Source of the DNA: Proteles cristata cristata
Lineage: Eukaryota > Chordata > Mammalia > Carnivora > Hyaenidae
Assembly: GCA_017311185.1 (NCBI GenBank)
Contig: JAESUZ010000429.1
Span: forward strand, 620,001 to 684,000
DNA length: 64,000 nucleotides
Direction of reading: 5' to 3'
Positions 44,593-55,754 of this stretch are shown piece after piece. A program made the position numbers and the translations under genes. The notes beneath the pieces were generated by a model. It was given only the letters and a program-made list of their open reading frames with translations. It was not told the DNA's origin and searched no databases. Each line of letters opens with the position of its first letter. The stretch's first letter is position 1.

Positions 44593-45982
44593 TTGTTCAG
44601 CATAGTACTGGAAGTTCTAGCCTCAGCAACCAGGCAACAAAAAAAAATAAAACACCTACAATTTGGCAAAGAAGTCAAACTTTCACTTTTTGCAGATGAT
44701 ATGATACTCTACGGGGAAAACAAGAGAAACTCCACCAAAAATCTGCAAGAACAGGCACATAAATTCAGTAAACTCTCAGGATATAGAATCAATGTACAGA
44801 AATCAGTTGCATTTCTATACACCAGTAAGGTAGCAGCAGAAAGAGAAACCAGTCCCACTTACAACTGCACCAATATTTATTAAGACACCTAGAAATAAAC
44901 CTAACCAGAGAGGTAAAAGATCTGTGTGCTGAAAACTATAGAAGGCTTATGAAAAAAATTGAAGAAGACACAAAGAATTGGAAAAAAAATATTCCGTGCT
45001 CATGGATTGGAAGAACAATATTGTTAAAATATCTATACTACCCAAAGTAATCTAGACATTCAGTGCAATCCCTATCAAGATAACACTAGGATTCTTCACA
45101 GAACTAGAACAAACAATCCAAAAATTTGTATGGGACCAGAAAAGATCCGAAATAGCCAAAGTAATGCTGAAAAAGAAAACCAATCCTGGAGGCATCACAT
45201 TTCTGGACTTCAGACTGTATTACAAAACTGTAATCATTGAGATATTATGGTACTGGCACAAAAACGGACACGTAGATCAATGGAACAGAATAGAGAACCC
45301 AGAAATGGACTCACAAACATATGGCCAACTAACCTTTGACAAAGCAGGAAAGAATATCAAATGGAATAAAGGCAGTCTCTTCAGCAAATGGTGCTGGGAA
45401 AACTGCACAGTGACATGCAGAAGAATGAACCTGGACCACTTTCTTACACTACACACAAAAATAAATTCAAAATGGATAAAAGACCTAAACCTAAGACAGG
45501 AAACCATCAGAATCTTAGAGAAGAACACAGGCATCAACCTCTTTGACCTCAGCTGCAGCAGCTTCTTACTAGACATGCCTCTGGAGGCAAGGAAAACAAA
45601 AGCAGAAATGAACTATTGGCACCTCATCAAGATAAAAAAAGTCTTCACAGCCCAGGAAATAATCAACAAAAATAAAGGCAACCTATGGAATGGGAGAAGA
45701 TAGTTTCAAATGACATATCTTCTAAAGGCTTAGTATACAAAAATCTATAAAGAACCTAAGAAACTCAGCAGCCAGTAAACAAGTAATCCAGTGAAGAAGT
45801 GGGCAGAAGACACCCAGACGGCTAACAGACATATCAAAAGATGCTCAGCATCACTCATCATCAGGGAAATTCAAATCAAAACCGCAGTGAGAGACCACCT
45901 CATCGCCTGCTGGTGGGAAGGCAAACTGTTGCAGCCACTCTGGAAAACAGTATGGAGGTTCCTCAAAAAGTTAAAAATATAA
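44593..45982 (+). pseudogene. L1 ORF2 fragment (reverse-transcriptase core to C-terminal domain)
   Basis: The first 96 codons (44593-44883) include [15 protein letters not shown], the reverse-transcriptase active-site region with its catalytic aspartate pair, then [10 protein letters not shown] frame break follows. A second open stretch of 179 codons (45164-45703) covers the post-RT region (LKKKTNPGGITFLDF, WYWHKNGHVDQWNR, SKWCWENC). A third (45791-45982) reads into the cysteine-rich C-terminal part but is cut by the deletion. It has no endonuclease domain and is non-functional. Confidence 0.85.
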
Positions 45983-46151
45983 ATACCTTATGATCTAGCA
46001 ATTGAACTACTAGGTATTTACCCAAAGGATACAAAAACACTGATTCAGAGGGATACATGCACCCCAATGATTATAGCAGCACTAACACCAATAGCCAAAA
46101 TATGCAAAGAGCCCAATGTCCATTGACAGATGAATGAATAAAGAAGATTTG

Positions 46152-46171
46152 GTGTGTGTGTGTGTGTGTGT
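46152..46171. repeat. (GT)n microsatellite within L1
   Basis: About ten GT units inside the L1 ORF2 tail, replacing the usual non-repetitive sequence around the 'gaagattt' segment. Confidence 0.9.
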
Positions 46172-46682
46172 AATGGCAATCAAAAATAATGAAATATTGC
46201 CATTTGCAACAACGTGGATAGAACTAGAGTGTATTATGCTAAGTGAAATAAATCAGAGAAAGACAAATATATGATTTCATTTATATGTGGAATTTAAGAA
46301 ACAGATGAACATGGGGGAAGGGAAGGAGAAATAAAATAAAAACAGAGAGGGAGGCAAACCATAACAGACTCTTAAATACAGAGAACAAAGTAAGGGCTGC
46401 TGGAGGGGAAGTGGGTGGGTGGTTGGGCTAAATGGGGAATGGGCATTAAGGAGGACACTTGTTGGGATGAGCACTGGGTGTTACATGTAAGTGATGAGTC
46501 ACTGAAGGTTCTACTCCTGAAGTCAATACTATACTGTGTGTTAACTATCTTGAATTAAAATAAATAAAATTGGGAACAAAATAATGTTATTGGTATATAT
46601 TTATAATATCTTTATGATATTTTCAAATCTTTACAAAGAGCTTATATTACTTTTAAAATCAATGTAAGTAAAAGTATTTCTT

Positions 46683-46904
46683 TCTTTTTTTTTTTTTTAA
46701 ATGTTTTATTTATTTCTAGGAGAGAGAGAGAGACAGCGTGAGCAGGGAGGGTCAGAGAGAGAGGGAGTCACAGACTGAAACAGGCTCCAGGCTCTGAGCT
46801 GGCAGTCAGCACAGAGCCCGACGCGGGGCTCGAACCCACGAACCGCGAGATCATGACCTAAGCGAAAGTCGGACGCTTAACCGACTAAGCCACCCAGGCG
46901 CCCC
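46683..46904 (-). mobile_element. CAN-SINE, young subfamily, with perfect 16-bp TSD
   Basis: Reverse-oriented, near-consensus copy: poly(T) tail, 'tttctaggagagagag', 'ctggcagtcagcacagagcc', 'gacctaagcgaaagtcgg', head ending 'ccaggcgcccc'. Direct repeat agtaaaagtatttctt is at 46667-46682 and 46905-46920. Confidence 0.95.
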
Positions 46905-46920
46905 AGTAAAAGTATTTCTT

Positions 46921-47935
46921 GAGAAAGGATTTCAAAGAATAATTTTGATTAGAACATTTTGAAAAGTATGAATATTGTAACATGACTCTCATAAAAGAGT
47001 ATAATGGCATAGAAAATACTGACTTTAAAATTTTTATTGGCTTATAGCAATAGTAATTTATTTTTATTCTTGGTTTTGCTAGTTGGGAACGAGGGCGGGG
47101 GTTCTTTGGCTGACCCCTCTGCTATGTGTGGTAAAGGCTGGAGTGGTGCACTTTGCTAGCCTCATCTGGCAGTGGAGCTGGACTTGAACTTCTAGGAAAG
47201 CTTGTTACATGTTTGACTTTTCAGTGCTCCTCTCTGGGTTCTGTCTTCTTCCATTAGTGTCTTGCATGATAGTCAGCATCTAGCTAGAGCTTCTGTTCTG
47301 AGTGGCAGCGTGGCTTTTTAGTAATAATAATATTTGAAACCATTAGTGACCATATTGTTTATTTTATAAACAGTGAGAACATTATTAAGTAGGAGGAAAG
47401 CTAAGAATTAAGCAAGTTTTTGAAATTTGAGTTAGGGTTCAGATATTACAATTCAACTATCTTCTAGTTCAAGTACAATTTGATGGCCTTCAGTTTCTCA
47501 AATGACTAACTTTTCTTTCAATGTGTCTATTTTATTTTAATGGAATTTTAATACTGGTTGATCAGATCAATTTTTGTTTAGTAGTTGGAATAAGTAGGAT
47601 TTAAAACAAACTATCAATAGGAAATTCCTACTTCAGGATTAAAATTTAGGTTTCTAGCCTGTTACAATTTTGTATATCAAAGATGCATGCCTTTTGGATG
47701 ACATTAGGGTTTTGCTAAATGGACTGTTTTTTTCACTGCTAGGGCTTCTTGTTCTGTCTAAAAGATTCCTGGATCTTGGGGTTTATTTAGAGAATATTAT
47801 ATTTAACTAATTCTTTTGGGTGAAAGGGAGAATATGTGACCCCAAAATATCCCACTTTGGCATGTGTATTATTTTGAGCTGAAGGCAATAAAGATTCAGC
47901 AGACTCAAGAAAACCTTTCTCTAATAGATGATTTT
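46921..47935. other. Unique AT-rich noncoding DNA
   Basis: No repeat, RNA or exon was recognised. Confidence 0.45.
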
Positions 47936-48140
47936 AATTTTAATTTTTAATTATTTGTTTTAAAAGAGAGAGAGAGTGAGCAGGGGAGAGGGGCATTGGG
48001 AGAAGGAGAGAATCCCATGCAGGCTGCACTGTCAGCATGGAGCCTGACTTGGGACTCCATCCCAAGACTCTGGGATCATGTCCTGAGTCGAAACCAAGAG
48101 TTGGACATTCAACCAACTGAGCCACCCAACCAGGCACCCC
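47936..48140 (-). mobile_element. Old CAN-SINE variant
   Basis: Reverse-oriented: 'aattttaatttttaattat' tail, 'gagcaggggagaggggcatt', 'gagaatcccatgcaggctgc', 'tgggatcatgtcctgagtcg', 'agagttggacattcaacc', and head ending 'ccaggcacccc'. The 'gaaaccaagagttgg' head variant is the older carnivore type. Confidence 0.85.
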
Positions 48141-48295
48141 ATCAAGAAGACCTTTTTATCTCTCCCTAAACTGCCTAAAATAATTTAGATGGTTGGGCCT
48201 GGCTCAGAGAGAGCTAATACCAGAAATGATAACTTTTATTTGGATAACCTATCTGTATGGCCCTGCAAGTATCTAATTACCAGACATCTGTTCAC

Positions 48296-48406
48296 ACTCC
48301 ATGCTGTCAGCATAAAGCCCAACGCAGGGCTCGAACTCACAAATCCTGAAATCATGACCTGAGCTGAAGTCTGATGCTTAACCAACGGAGCCACCCAGGC
48401 ACCCCT
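48296..48406 (-). mobile_element. Partial CAN-SINE (head half)
   Basis: Only the tRNA-head half in reverse ('catgctgtcagcataaagcc', 'gggctcgaactcacaaatcc', 'gagctgaagtctgatgctt', ending 'ccaggcacccct'). The tail half is missing, suggesting a deletion. Confidence 0.85.
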
Positions 48407-48427
48407 GCCCATTGATTAATCTTCATA

Positions 48428-48869
48428 CAGGTGTACCCTACTCTACTGTGCTTTGTTTCTTTGCATCACACAGATGCTTGGTTTTTACAGATTGAAGTCT
48501 TGTGACAACCCTGTGTTGACCAAGTCTATTGATGCCATTTTTCTAGCAGCATTTGCTCACTCCTTGTATCATTTTGGTAATTCTTGCAATATTTCCAACT
48601 TTTTCATTATTACTATATTTTTATAGTGATCAATGATCAGTGTTTACAGTTACTGAAAGCCCATAAGATGGTAGCAATTTTTAAATTAAGGCATATACAT
48701 TTTCTGTAGACATAATGCTCTTGCAAACTTAGACTATGGTATAGTCTATGGTATAATGTAAAAGAACTTTAATATGTTGTGGGAAACCAAAAAATTTATT
48801 TGACTCACTTTATTGTGGTACTTTATTATGGTCTGGAATCAAGCCCTCAGTAATTTTGAGATATGCCTC
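48428..48869 (+). mobile_element. Tigger-type (pogo) DNA transposon remnant
   Basis: Starts 'caggtgtaccctactctac' after a TA, and ends 'ttttgagatatgcctc'. Internal landmarks are 'gattgaagtcttgtgacaac', 'gcatttgctcactccttg', 'attcttgcaatatttcc', 'gtagacataatgctcttgc' and 'gaactttaatatgttgtggg'. This fits an internally deleted Tigger1-like element with both termini; no transposase remains. Confidence 0.65.
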
Positions 48870-49206
48870 AAAATTATTTAAAAGAAATCTATTTCTTAAA
48901 AAAATTCCAGAAATCTTACAGTATTTAAATTTGTGTGTGTGTGAAGACACAAATTAACAAAGGTGTCTCAAGAACAGGTGGCCATACCTGTTAAAAAATT
49001 GAATTCATAATTAAAAAGCATCTAACAAAGAAAACTTCCAATCTGGATTTTTTTTCCAGCGGTGAATATCTAGCAAGCATTTAAAGAAGAAATACCACTT
49101 GTTTGCCACAGTCTCTTCCCGAGATTAGAAGAGGAGGAAACAAGCTGTCTCATTTTGTAAGGCTAGCATTTTCCTAATGTCTTACAGGATATCACAAGAA
49201 AAGTAA

Positions 49207-49312
49207 GGGGCACCAGTCTGGCTCACTAGATCATGCAATTCTTGATCTCTGGGTCATGGATTCAAGCCCCACATTGCGTACGGAACCTACTTGAAAAAAA
49301 GAAAATAAAAAT
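49207..49312 (+). mobile_element. Short carnivore tRNA-derived SINE
   Basis: Forward-oriented: 'ggggcaccagtctggctcac', 'gcaattcttgatctctggg', 'ggattcaagccccacattg', then 'gaaaataaaaatac' tail. It is about 105 bp, lacking the long GA/CT-rich body of the other copies. An old, short variant like that at 18337-18473. Confidence 0.75.
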
Positions 49313-49359
49313 ACAGGTCCAAATCCCTCATGAGAAAAGATACAAAAGTTTTCAACAAA

Positions 49360-49735
49360 ATGAGTAATTTAAAACCAACAGCCTCTTTGCAAAGCATTTT
49401 GGCAGTTTTCTATATGGTTAAGCATGCATTTATCATATGACCCTGGAATTCCCCTTCTAGTAACATAGACACTTAGTTCACATGTATCAGTGTGCAATGT
49501 TCCTTATTCATCATCACCAGTAACTGGAAATGAACTCTCCTTCAGCATTTGTAGGCGAGCACCCATGCAACAGCTTCATCAGTACCTGGAAGCCAGTCCT
49601 CTTCAGGCACATGGAGGCAAGCATCCGTGCGACTGCAGCGCACTTGCTGTTACAGCGTGAGGAACTGGTGCATGGAGCACTAATGAATGTTACATGGATT
49701 AGGACTCAGGAAGCTACCTGTGGTATTGCTCCATT
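49360..49735 (+). mobile_element. Old L1M fragment, diverged
   Basis: 'ttggcagttttctatatgg', 'catgcatttatcatatgac', 'tggaattccccttctag' and 'gttccttattcatcatcacc' follow the L1M ORF2 tail order at 49395-49535. Beyond about 49540 the similarity is poor. It is non-coding. Confidence 0.5.
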
Positions 49736-50290
49736 TTGATGACATGTGGGACAGGAGACACACATGGGGAGGTGAGGCTCGGAACCGGGGTCATGGGATT
49801 CTGGAGTGATGGAGCTCTTCTACGGAAGCCATGTGGCAAGTGCCCGAGTGTGTGTGTCCATCAGAGCACATGCCCCAGAGTAAGATCCAGCCCTTCCCTG
49901 AGTGAACCCATGCTGAGATCCCTGGGGCCCATAGGCACAGAGTCAGCCAAGTCTGCGGGGGCGGGATAGATGGGTCAGAGGCTGGGGTGAGGGTGGGTTG
50001 GGTGGCAGTGGCCCCACCGGAGCCTGCTCAGGGCCCGCTCTTCTCCACAGCTCATGGTGGGCATGTGGGAGGACAGGACTGTATCCCTGGATGACAGAGA
50101 CCGTTGGCAGGTGCCAGGCTAGACTTGCAGCGACAGGCCCCAGAGCTGTCTTCCTGCCATAACAGGGCACACCTGGCAGCAGGTAGGGCTCCCATCCTGG
50201 GGTCCAGGCAGGGGCTGAGATGTTGTGGGTGGGTAGGGGTGAGGTCCGCTCCTCCATAGGGGAGGCTCTGAATGAAACTTCCTGCACAAT
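49736..50290. other. Unexplained GC-richer patch
   Basis: This is markedly more GC-rich than its flanks, with runs such as 'gcgggggcgggatag' and 'gggtgagggtgggttggg' on the plus strand. Open frames exist on both strands (49736-49969 plus; 49943-50287 minus), as expected of GC-rich DNA, with no recognisable domain. Few CpGs are present, so it is not a classic CpG island. A G-rich strand at 49962-50010 could form G-quadruplex structure. Confidence 0.35.
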
Positions 50291-50711
50291 TTTAAAAATA
50301 GATCAAACAGAACTTGGAGAAAATTTGGATGCTATCCAAAATCATGGTGAGGGGTGTGGTGAAGAAAGGTACCCACCCGAGTAACATGGGAACACGCCGT
50401 TTAAATCTGGCAGTTGTGAGGCTAAAGACAGAACCCTGCATAGACACCCACTCCAGTAGTTCAGTGTTTTTCACAGAGGTGTGTGGTAGCATTTCTGGAA
50501 CCAATTTACGTACATCCTCATTGATCAAATCTGTAAATACATTGTAACAGTGAGACTGGGCTCCCTAAGAGTAAGTAGGGATAGGCAAGGGGAGGGCTAG
50601 AATCCCCTTGAGATGTTGGAGTGGAGGTTACCACATGAGTATCTGTGTGTCTCCTCTGTACATAGTGTGCAAGTGTACACAACATATATAGATGCATATG
50701 CAAGTGCAAAG

Positions 50712-50715
<4 letters not shown>
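50291..50715. other. Unique noncoding DNA
   Basis: No repeat or exon was recognised between the GC-richer patch and the GT repeat. Confidence 0.4.

Positions 50716-50759
<44 letters not shown>
50716..50759. repeat. (GT)n microsatellite
   Basis: About 17 GT units followed by TATGTATG. Likely length-polymorphic. Confidence 0.95.
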
Positions 50760-51137
50760 TACCCAGAAATAGTTGTAATGAGCAATACCAATGGACAACA
50801 TCTCAGTTTCCAAGAAGTAAATCAGACCTCCATGGGCAATTTGTTGGTTTGAGGACTGCACAGAGAGAATACAGAATCAGCCTGGGGCATCTTATGGGTC
50901 CTGAAAATAAGGAAGTGATCAGGAATAAACTAATTAAAGGAGGTCATCATATCAAAGGACACTGAAGCCAGTCTGACATCACTCCCAGTGGGCAAACCTG
51001 AGCAGTCAGATTATTGACCACATCCCTTTCCCACTTTCCTTTCTACACACAGGAGAGGACTACATGATGAAAGCTATTTATTATTCAGCCTAAACGTACA
51101 AACACTTAACAACCTCTCTAGAGATAGTACTTGCAAA

Positions 51138-51300
51138 AACTACCATTTATAGAACTTTTCCGAAGTGCCAGGCCATTGGTAGTTACATGAAATACGTCAT
51201 CTAATTTAGTCTTTACCAATTGTGTTGGTATGCATAAGAGAACAACGACATGGCACAGTTTAGAAACCTGCCTGTTACATGGCTGACATTCACACCACGT
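51138..51300 (-). mobile_element. MIR element
   Basis: Complement of MIR: 'accatttatagaacttttcc', 'aagtgccaggccattgg', 'gtagttacatgaaatacgtc', 'ggcacagtttagaaacctgcc', 'tgttacatggctgac'. The order matches the MIR core through the 3' end in reverse. Confidence 0.65.
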
Positions 51301-51333
51301 GAAGCTGTACATCTCTTCTAAAAATGTACTTTC

Positions 51334-51563
51334 TATTTTTTAAAAAATGTTAAATTATTTTGAGAAGGAGGGAGGAAAAGAGGGAGGGAGAGAGAGAGAA
51401 AGCGAGCATGAGTGGTGGAGGGGCAAAGAGAGAGAGGGAGAGAGAGAATCCCAAGCAGGCTCTGAACTGTCAGCACAGAGCCCAACAAGCAGAGCTTGAA
51501 CCCATGAACCGTGGGATCATGACCTGAGCTGAAATCATAACCAACTGATACACCCAAGTCCCC
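51334..51563 (-). mobile_element. CAN-SINE, diverged, with 13-bp TSD
   Basis: Reverse-oriented with a long GA/GGGA-rich stretch, 'gctctgaactgtcagcacag', 'ccgtgggatcatgacc', and a head with a deletion ('gctgaaatcataaccaactg'). Direct repeat aaaatgtactttc lies at 51321-51333 and 51568-51580. Confidence 0.9.
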
Positions 51564-51580
51564 ATCTAAAATGTACTTTC

Positions 51581-52441
51581 AGCTATTTAAATTCCAAGAT
51601 TTTAAGTTATAGAGGATTTGTCTTGTTTGTTTTCTTTGTACAGTGAAAATAACTTCGGCGTTTTGCTTACCAGAGTGTTCGTTTGATCCATTATGTTCTT
51701 CATAATTGTTCAAAGGGAAACATAGTCAACAGGGAAATTCGTATGACGAATACAATATCAGCAACAAAAATAAAGCACTGGAATTAAGTATTCATTGCTG
51801 CTATAATGAATATTCATTTAACAAATATTTATCATGCATTAATGCAGTTATGTCTGCTCTAGGAAATAGGACATGAATTTTGAAAAGATAGAAATTTCTA
51901 CCTTCATGAAGCTTACATTGTGGTTGGCATCTATGGAAAAGAAACAGACACCAGTTAGATAATGTACCCAATAAGGTTATGGTGATGAATTGTCGAAAAG
52001 TTGGATGTAACTTCTTTATAGGACTAAAGTTTTTTCACAGTGCAAAAGTCTCCATTTTTTAAAGCATTTTGTTCATATGGTATAGACTTGCGATCTAGCT
52101 ACCTCTCTAAACTTAAAGAGACTTTACAGTAACACAGTTTTGAAAGATATGGTTACTTTTATCTAAATCTGTGTTCAAAAGATCATTCTCACATAATTCT
52201 GTTTCTTGAAAACAGATTACCATCTGTTACTAAGTGAGAGGAAAAAAGGTCTCTCATGATGTGTATGACTAGGGAAATTGATGGTGTATAAAAGTAAATC
52301 TCTATGCCGTATTGGTATATGGTATATATTGTCACCTTACTATTAAGGGTTTTAAAGAGTTCTTACAGGGAGTTGACGTATGATTTGTAAAACAGGATGG
52401 TAACTAATGATAGTGCTTCAGAAGGAGATGAACATGAACTC
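51581..52441. other. Noncoding DNA with an L2-like fragment
   Basis: At 51805-51990, 'aatattcatttaacaaatatttatc', 'tctgctctaggaaatagg', 'ccttcatgaagcttacattg' and 'gaaacagacaccagttagataa' resemble the L2 3' end. The remainder is unrecognised. No exon is seen. Confidence 0.45.
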
Positions 52442-52551
52442 TGGGCTCCTGTGTGGGTCATTCAATTGAGCATCCGACTTTAGATTTGGGCTCAGGTGGT
52501 AATCCAGGGTTGTGAAATCAGGCTCCACACATAGCATGGAGCCTGCTTGAG

Positions 52552-52613
<62 letters not shown>

Positions 52614-52690
52614 CCAACCCCCTGCCCCCATTTCTCTCTCCCTTGGCCCCTCTACCCCACTCATGCTCTCATTCTCTAAAAAAACAAAAG
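52442..52690 (+). mobile_element. CAN-SINE variant with expanded (TC)n
   Basis: Forward-oriented: 'tgggctcctgtgtgggtc' head, 'gagcatccgactttagattt', 'gcatggagcctgcttgag', then a long (TC)n, 'ccctctaccccactcatgc' and an A-rich tail. The head carries an additional 'gggctcaggtggtaatccag' variant segment, as in older carnivore SINEs. The flanks share gatgaac. Confidence 0.85.
52554..52610. repeat. (TC)n microsatellite in a SINE
   Basis: An uninterrupted TC run of about 28 units within the SINE body. Likely polymorphic and capable of triplex formation. Confidence 0.95.
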
Positions 52691-54128
52691 CGAAAGAGAA
52701 GATGAAGATGAACTATTTTACATTGAAACAGGAGTAGTATTTGAGACTAAGGGGTTGGGAGGAACATAAAGAGTGGGTGGAGGCAGAGAATAGGTTGAAC
52801 TTACGGGCTGCAAGGTGGCCTAAGTAGATGCCAAGAAAAGTTATGCCTACTATTTCATTTGAATTCATTGGTACTATTGGAAAATAGGCACATATTTAAT
52901 AAGCCTTAATTCCATCAGTGATATGCATGGCAATGATATGTATTGTAACAAAAGGGGAATATTCTGTAATTCAACAAACTGGTAAGAGAGAACCAGTGTA
53001 TTTTGAAGTGAAAGCTTGGATTTAAATGCCAAGCAGCCAGGGAGGGGTGTGGCAGGCTGTTGGGAATTTGCTGAGGTCTTTGGACTTTGCCAGGACATGA
53101 TGCTAGGTGTCAGAGAAAAAGGTGGGTATGATTTTCCCAGATAATGAAAGATAGGTCATAGTTCACCTGTCTACAAATATACAGAAATCTGATTTGGGGG
53201 AAAGTTTTCTTTAAAAGGATCAATTCTGCAATAGTGCACACTTTGGCTAAACTATGAAGTGTGATTCCTTTCACCTGGCAGAGGAGGGTGAGAGCAACAG
53301 CAAAGGAAACAGCATCATAATTTCCTTTTCACTTACCAGATAAATTGACCCTAGATTCATCTTTGGTCCTTGCCTTAGACTCAGTACCTGTGCAGACACA
53401 GTGTCACAGTGCAGAAGTAGGGACACATGGATGTAATAATACTGCTTTACCAGTTTCTTTGGAGACAGGATGATTCTGATCCATGAGCTGTTACTTCATA
53501 ACTTTGTTGACTGTGACCTTTTATATTATGCATCCTGAGCTACCCCAAATTTTAGTGTTTCCAAATCTCCCTCTCATAGGATCTAGTAGCACAATAGCTG
53601 CAGTATCTGTAGAAAGTATCAGACTGAGTTTCAGGAACTAACATACATGCATGGTATTTCCAAGTAAGGAGCTAAAATATTTACGTGACATTTCCAGTGA
53701 AATTAAAAGACTGTTTTGTGAGTTTCCATTGATAATAATTCTGAATCCAAGATGTTTTCTAAGGATAGAAATATGGATAGAAATAAGGATAAAAATATGA
53801 AGAACAACCGGCTGGTAATGTCCTTGCAGATTAACTTCATTTTGGAAAACACTATGTACCTTTTACAGTCTAATTTATCGTGGTCAGGAAGCTGACACTT
53901 TACATATCTGGTTTATGTCTTGGCTTTGATTTTTAACAACAAAGATTTATTTAATTTTTATCAATGATTCACCCTATGTGATTTTTGAAGGGAGATTCCT
54001 ATAGGGAGAAGAGTTTTAAATCCCCATAATTTAATCCTCAGTATGAAAGAAATACCTTCAGTCATTTACTGTTTTTTCTTGAGAAATATTTCTTGTATTG
54101 ATCCATATAGACCATATCTTTTAAATTT
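52691..54128. other. Unique noncoding DNA
   Basis: No repeat family, RNA or exon was recognised over 1.4 kb. Confidence 0.45.
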
Positions 54129-54142
54129 GCCTGGAGTGAGAT

Positions 54143-54354
54143 TCTTCTTCTTTTTATTTTAATGTTTATTTATTTTGAGAGAGAGGCATAGAGAGCTGGG
54201 GACAGGCAGAGAGAGAGGGGGAGAGAATCCTAAGCAGGCTCTGCACTGTCAGCACAGAGGCCAGTGCAGGGCTAGAACTCATGAATCATGAGATCATGAC
54301 CTGAGCAGAAGTCAGGGGTCAGATGCTTAACTGTCTGAGCGTCTCAGCCTCCTG
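54143..54354 (-). mobile_element. CAN-SINE with 14-bp TSD
   Basis: Reverse-oriented, with 'aatgtttatttattttgag' tail, body and a head extended by an extra 'gtcaggggtcagatgc' segment. Direct repeats gcctggagtgagat (54129-54142) and gcctggagtgggat (54355-54368) differ at one position. Confidence 0.93.
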
Positions 54355-54368
54355 GCCTGGAGTGGGAT

Positions 54369-55754
54369 CCTGTAGCACAGATGAGTGAGGTGATCATGAC
54401 ACACACTGTTTTGTCCTTGTACGAAGAGCTCTTTTGTCCCGTGTCCTCTGGCAGTCTAACTTCAGTAAAAGTTGTCCCTGCACGAAACACATGTCATTCA
54501 TTATTTCAGAACTTGCTGAGGCATCACCCAGCTGTATCCTCTGCCCACGAGCCCCCTTGCTGGGGATTAATACGGTCAATTCCTTTTTTTCCAGCTGTTC
54601 TGATATCACAGAAGGCATCACTGTGGGAAAGTTGCACTTAGTCTTTATGAAGATGAACTGGAATGTAAGATTTTAAATGTAATAATACGTTACAAGTTTG
54701 TTCGAATCTCTGTCTAGAAATTAGATGTTATTCTTGTCTGTCTTTAAAAATACCCATTACTTTATAACAGAACTCAACATAAATGTGCTGATTTTTTATA
54801 TAGGGTAAAAGCTTCTCATTTTTTACATGCTGATATTGATATTTCCACGAACGTGTGGTTTTGATGCCTTCTCAAAATTTAAGATATCTAGGTTAGTGTC
54901 CCTTCCATTCTCACTGGCCAACACATGCACAGACAAAAACATATGGGAAGAAGATAAATACATGATGAAAGCAAGTTTTAGAAATGCCATTTAGAAGCAC
55001 AGTTTCCTTTGTATTCCCTGCTGGGCACGACCAGATGGACTAGAACAAAACCCATATATTGAGTCCCATCTGTGACGTGGGCAAGGGCAACAGTGTAAAC
55101 CACACACACTTCCTCAGCCTCTTCAGGACTCCAGTAAAACTGAGCATGTGAGTCATCCTGGTAGAATTTTATTTTTGCCTGTTTTTTTTTTTTTTTTTTT
55201 TCTGCCCAGAGTAATCATACTAGCAGGAGTTTTTTTGAAACTGTAGAAGGTGGTGGTCCTGACATCTCCCAGAATTGGGCATCTCAAATCTTCTAGGGAA
55301 AGCAGATACCACTCACAAGATTTACAGACTCTGCTTATGCTTTTCTGTCATTTCTTAGTCCCCACAGTGGAAATGTTCATAGAGACAACTGGTTATAAAG
55401 CTGTTGGCTCATAGTTATTTAGAACTGGACTAACAATTTCATAATAATGATAGGGTTTTAAAGTAGCATTATCCAGAAACATCACTAATTTCAGCCAACT
55501 TACTTATAAATGCTCAGAAGAACTTCATTACTGTTTAAAGAGCAGAATCTTCCCAACTGACAATGAAATGATGAACCAGGTTTAGAGGATTCAGTGTGGA
55601 AGGGCAAAACCACATGTGAGGCTGATATAAGGGACGTTTCACTTCACCTGAAAATGTGCATGTGGTGAAGAGTCATGTAAGGTACAGTGGACGCTGAGGC
55701 AAAAGGAAAACAAAACGGGTGGGGCTTATCTTTATTTAAAGAGGATACACAGAT
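54369..55754. other. Unique noncoding DNA
   Basis: Holds a poly(T) run at 55182-55201. Overlapping 75-86 codon frames on both strands at 54381-54676 show no domain. No exon is recognised. Confidence 0.42.

Larger units (their letters stand above)
44572..46590 (+). mobile_element. 5'-truncated carnivore L1, plus strand
   Basis: Starts in the reverse-transcriptase domain ('gatgtccaccctcactgctg') and runs through ORF2, the 3' UTR ('gatgagcactgggtgttaca', 'tatcttgaattaaaat') to a short A-rich end. It is more diverged than the minus-strand felid L1s. A deletion of roughly 100 bases is apparent near 45905, where the 'accacctca' segment jumps to 'ctgctggtggg'. A (GT)n run sits at 46152-46171. Confidence 0.9.
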
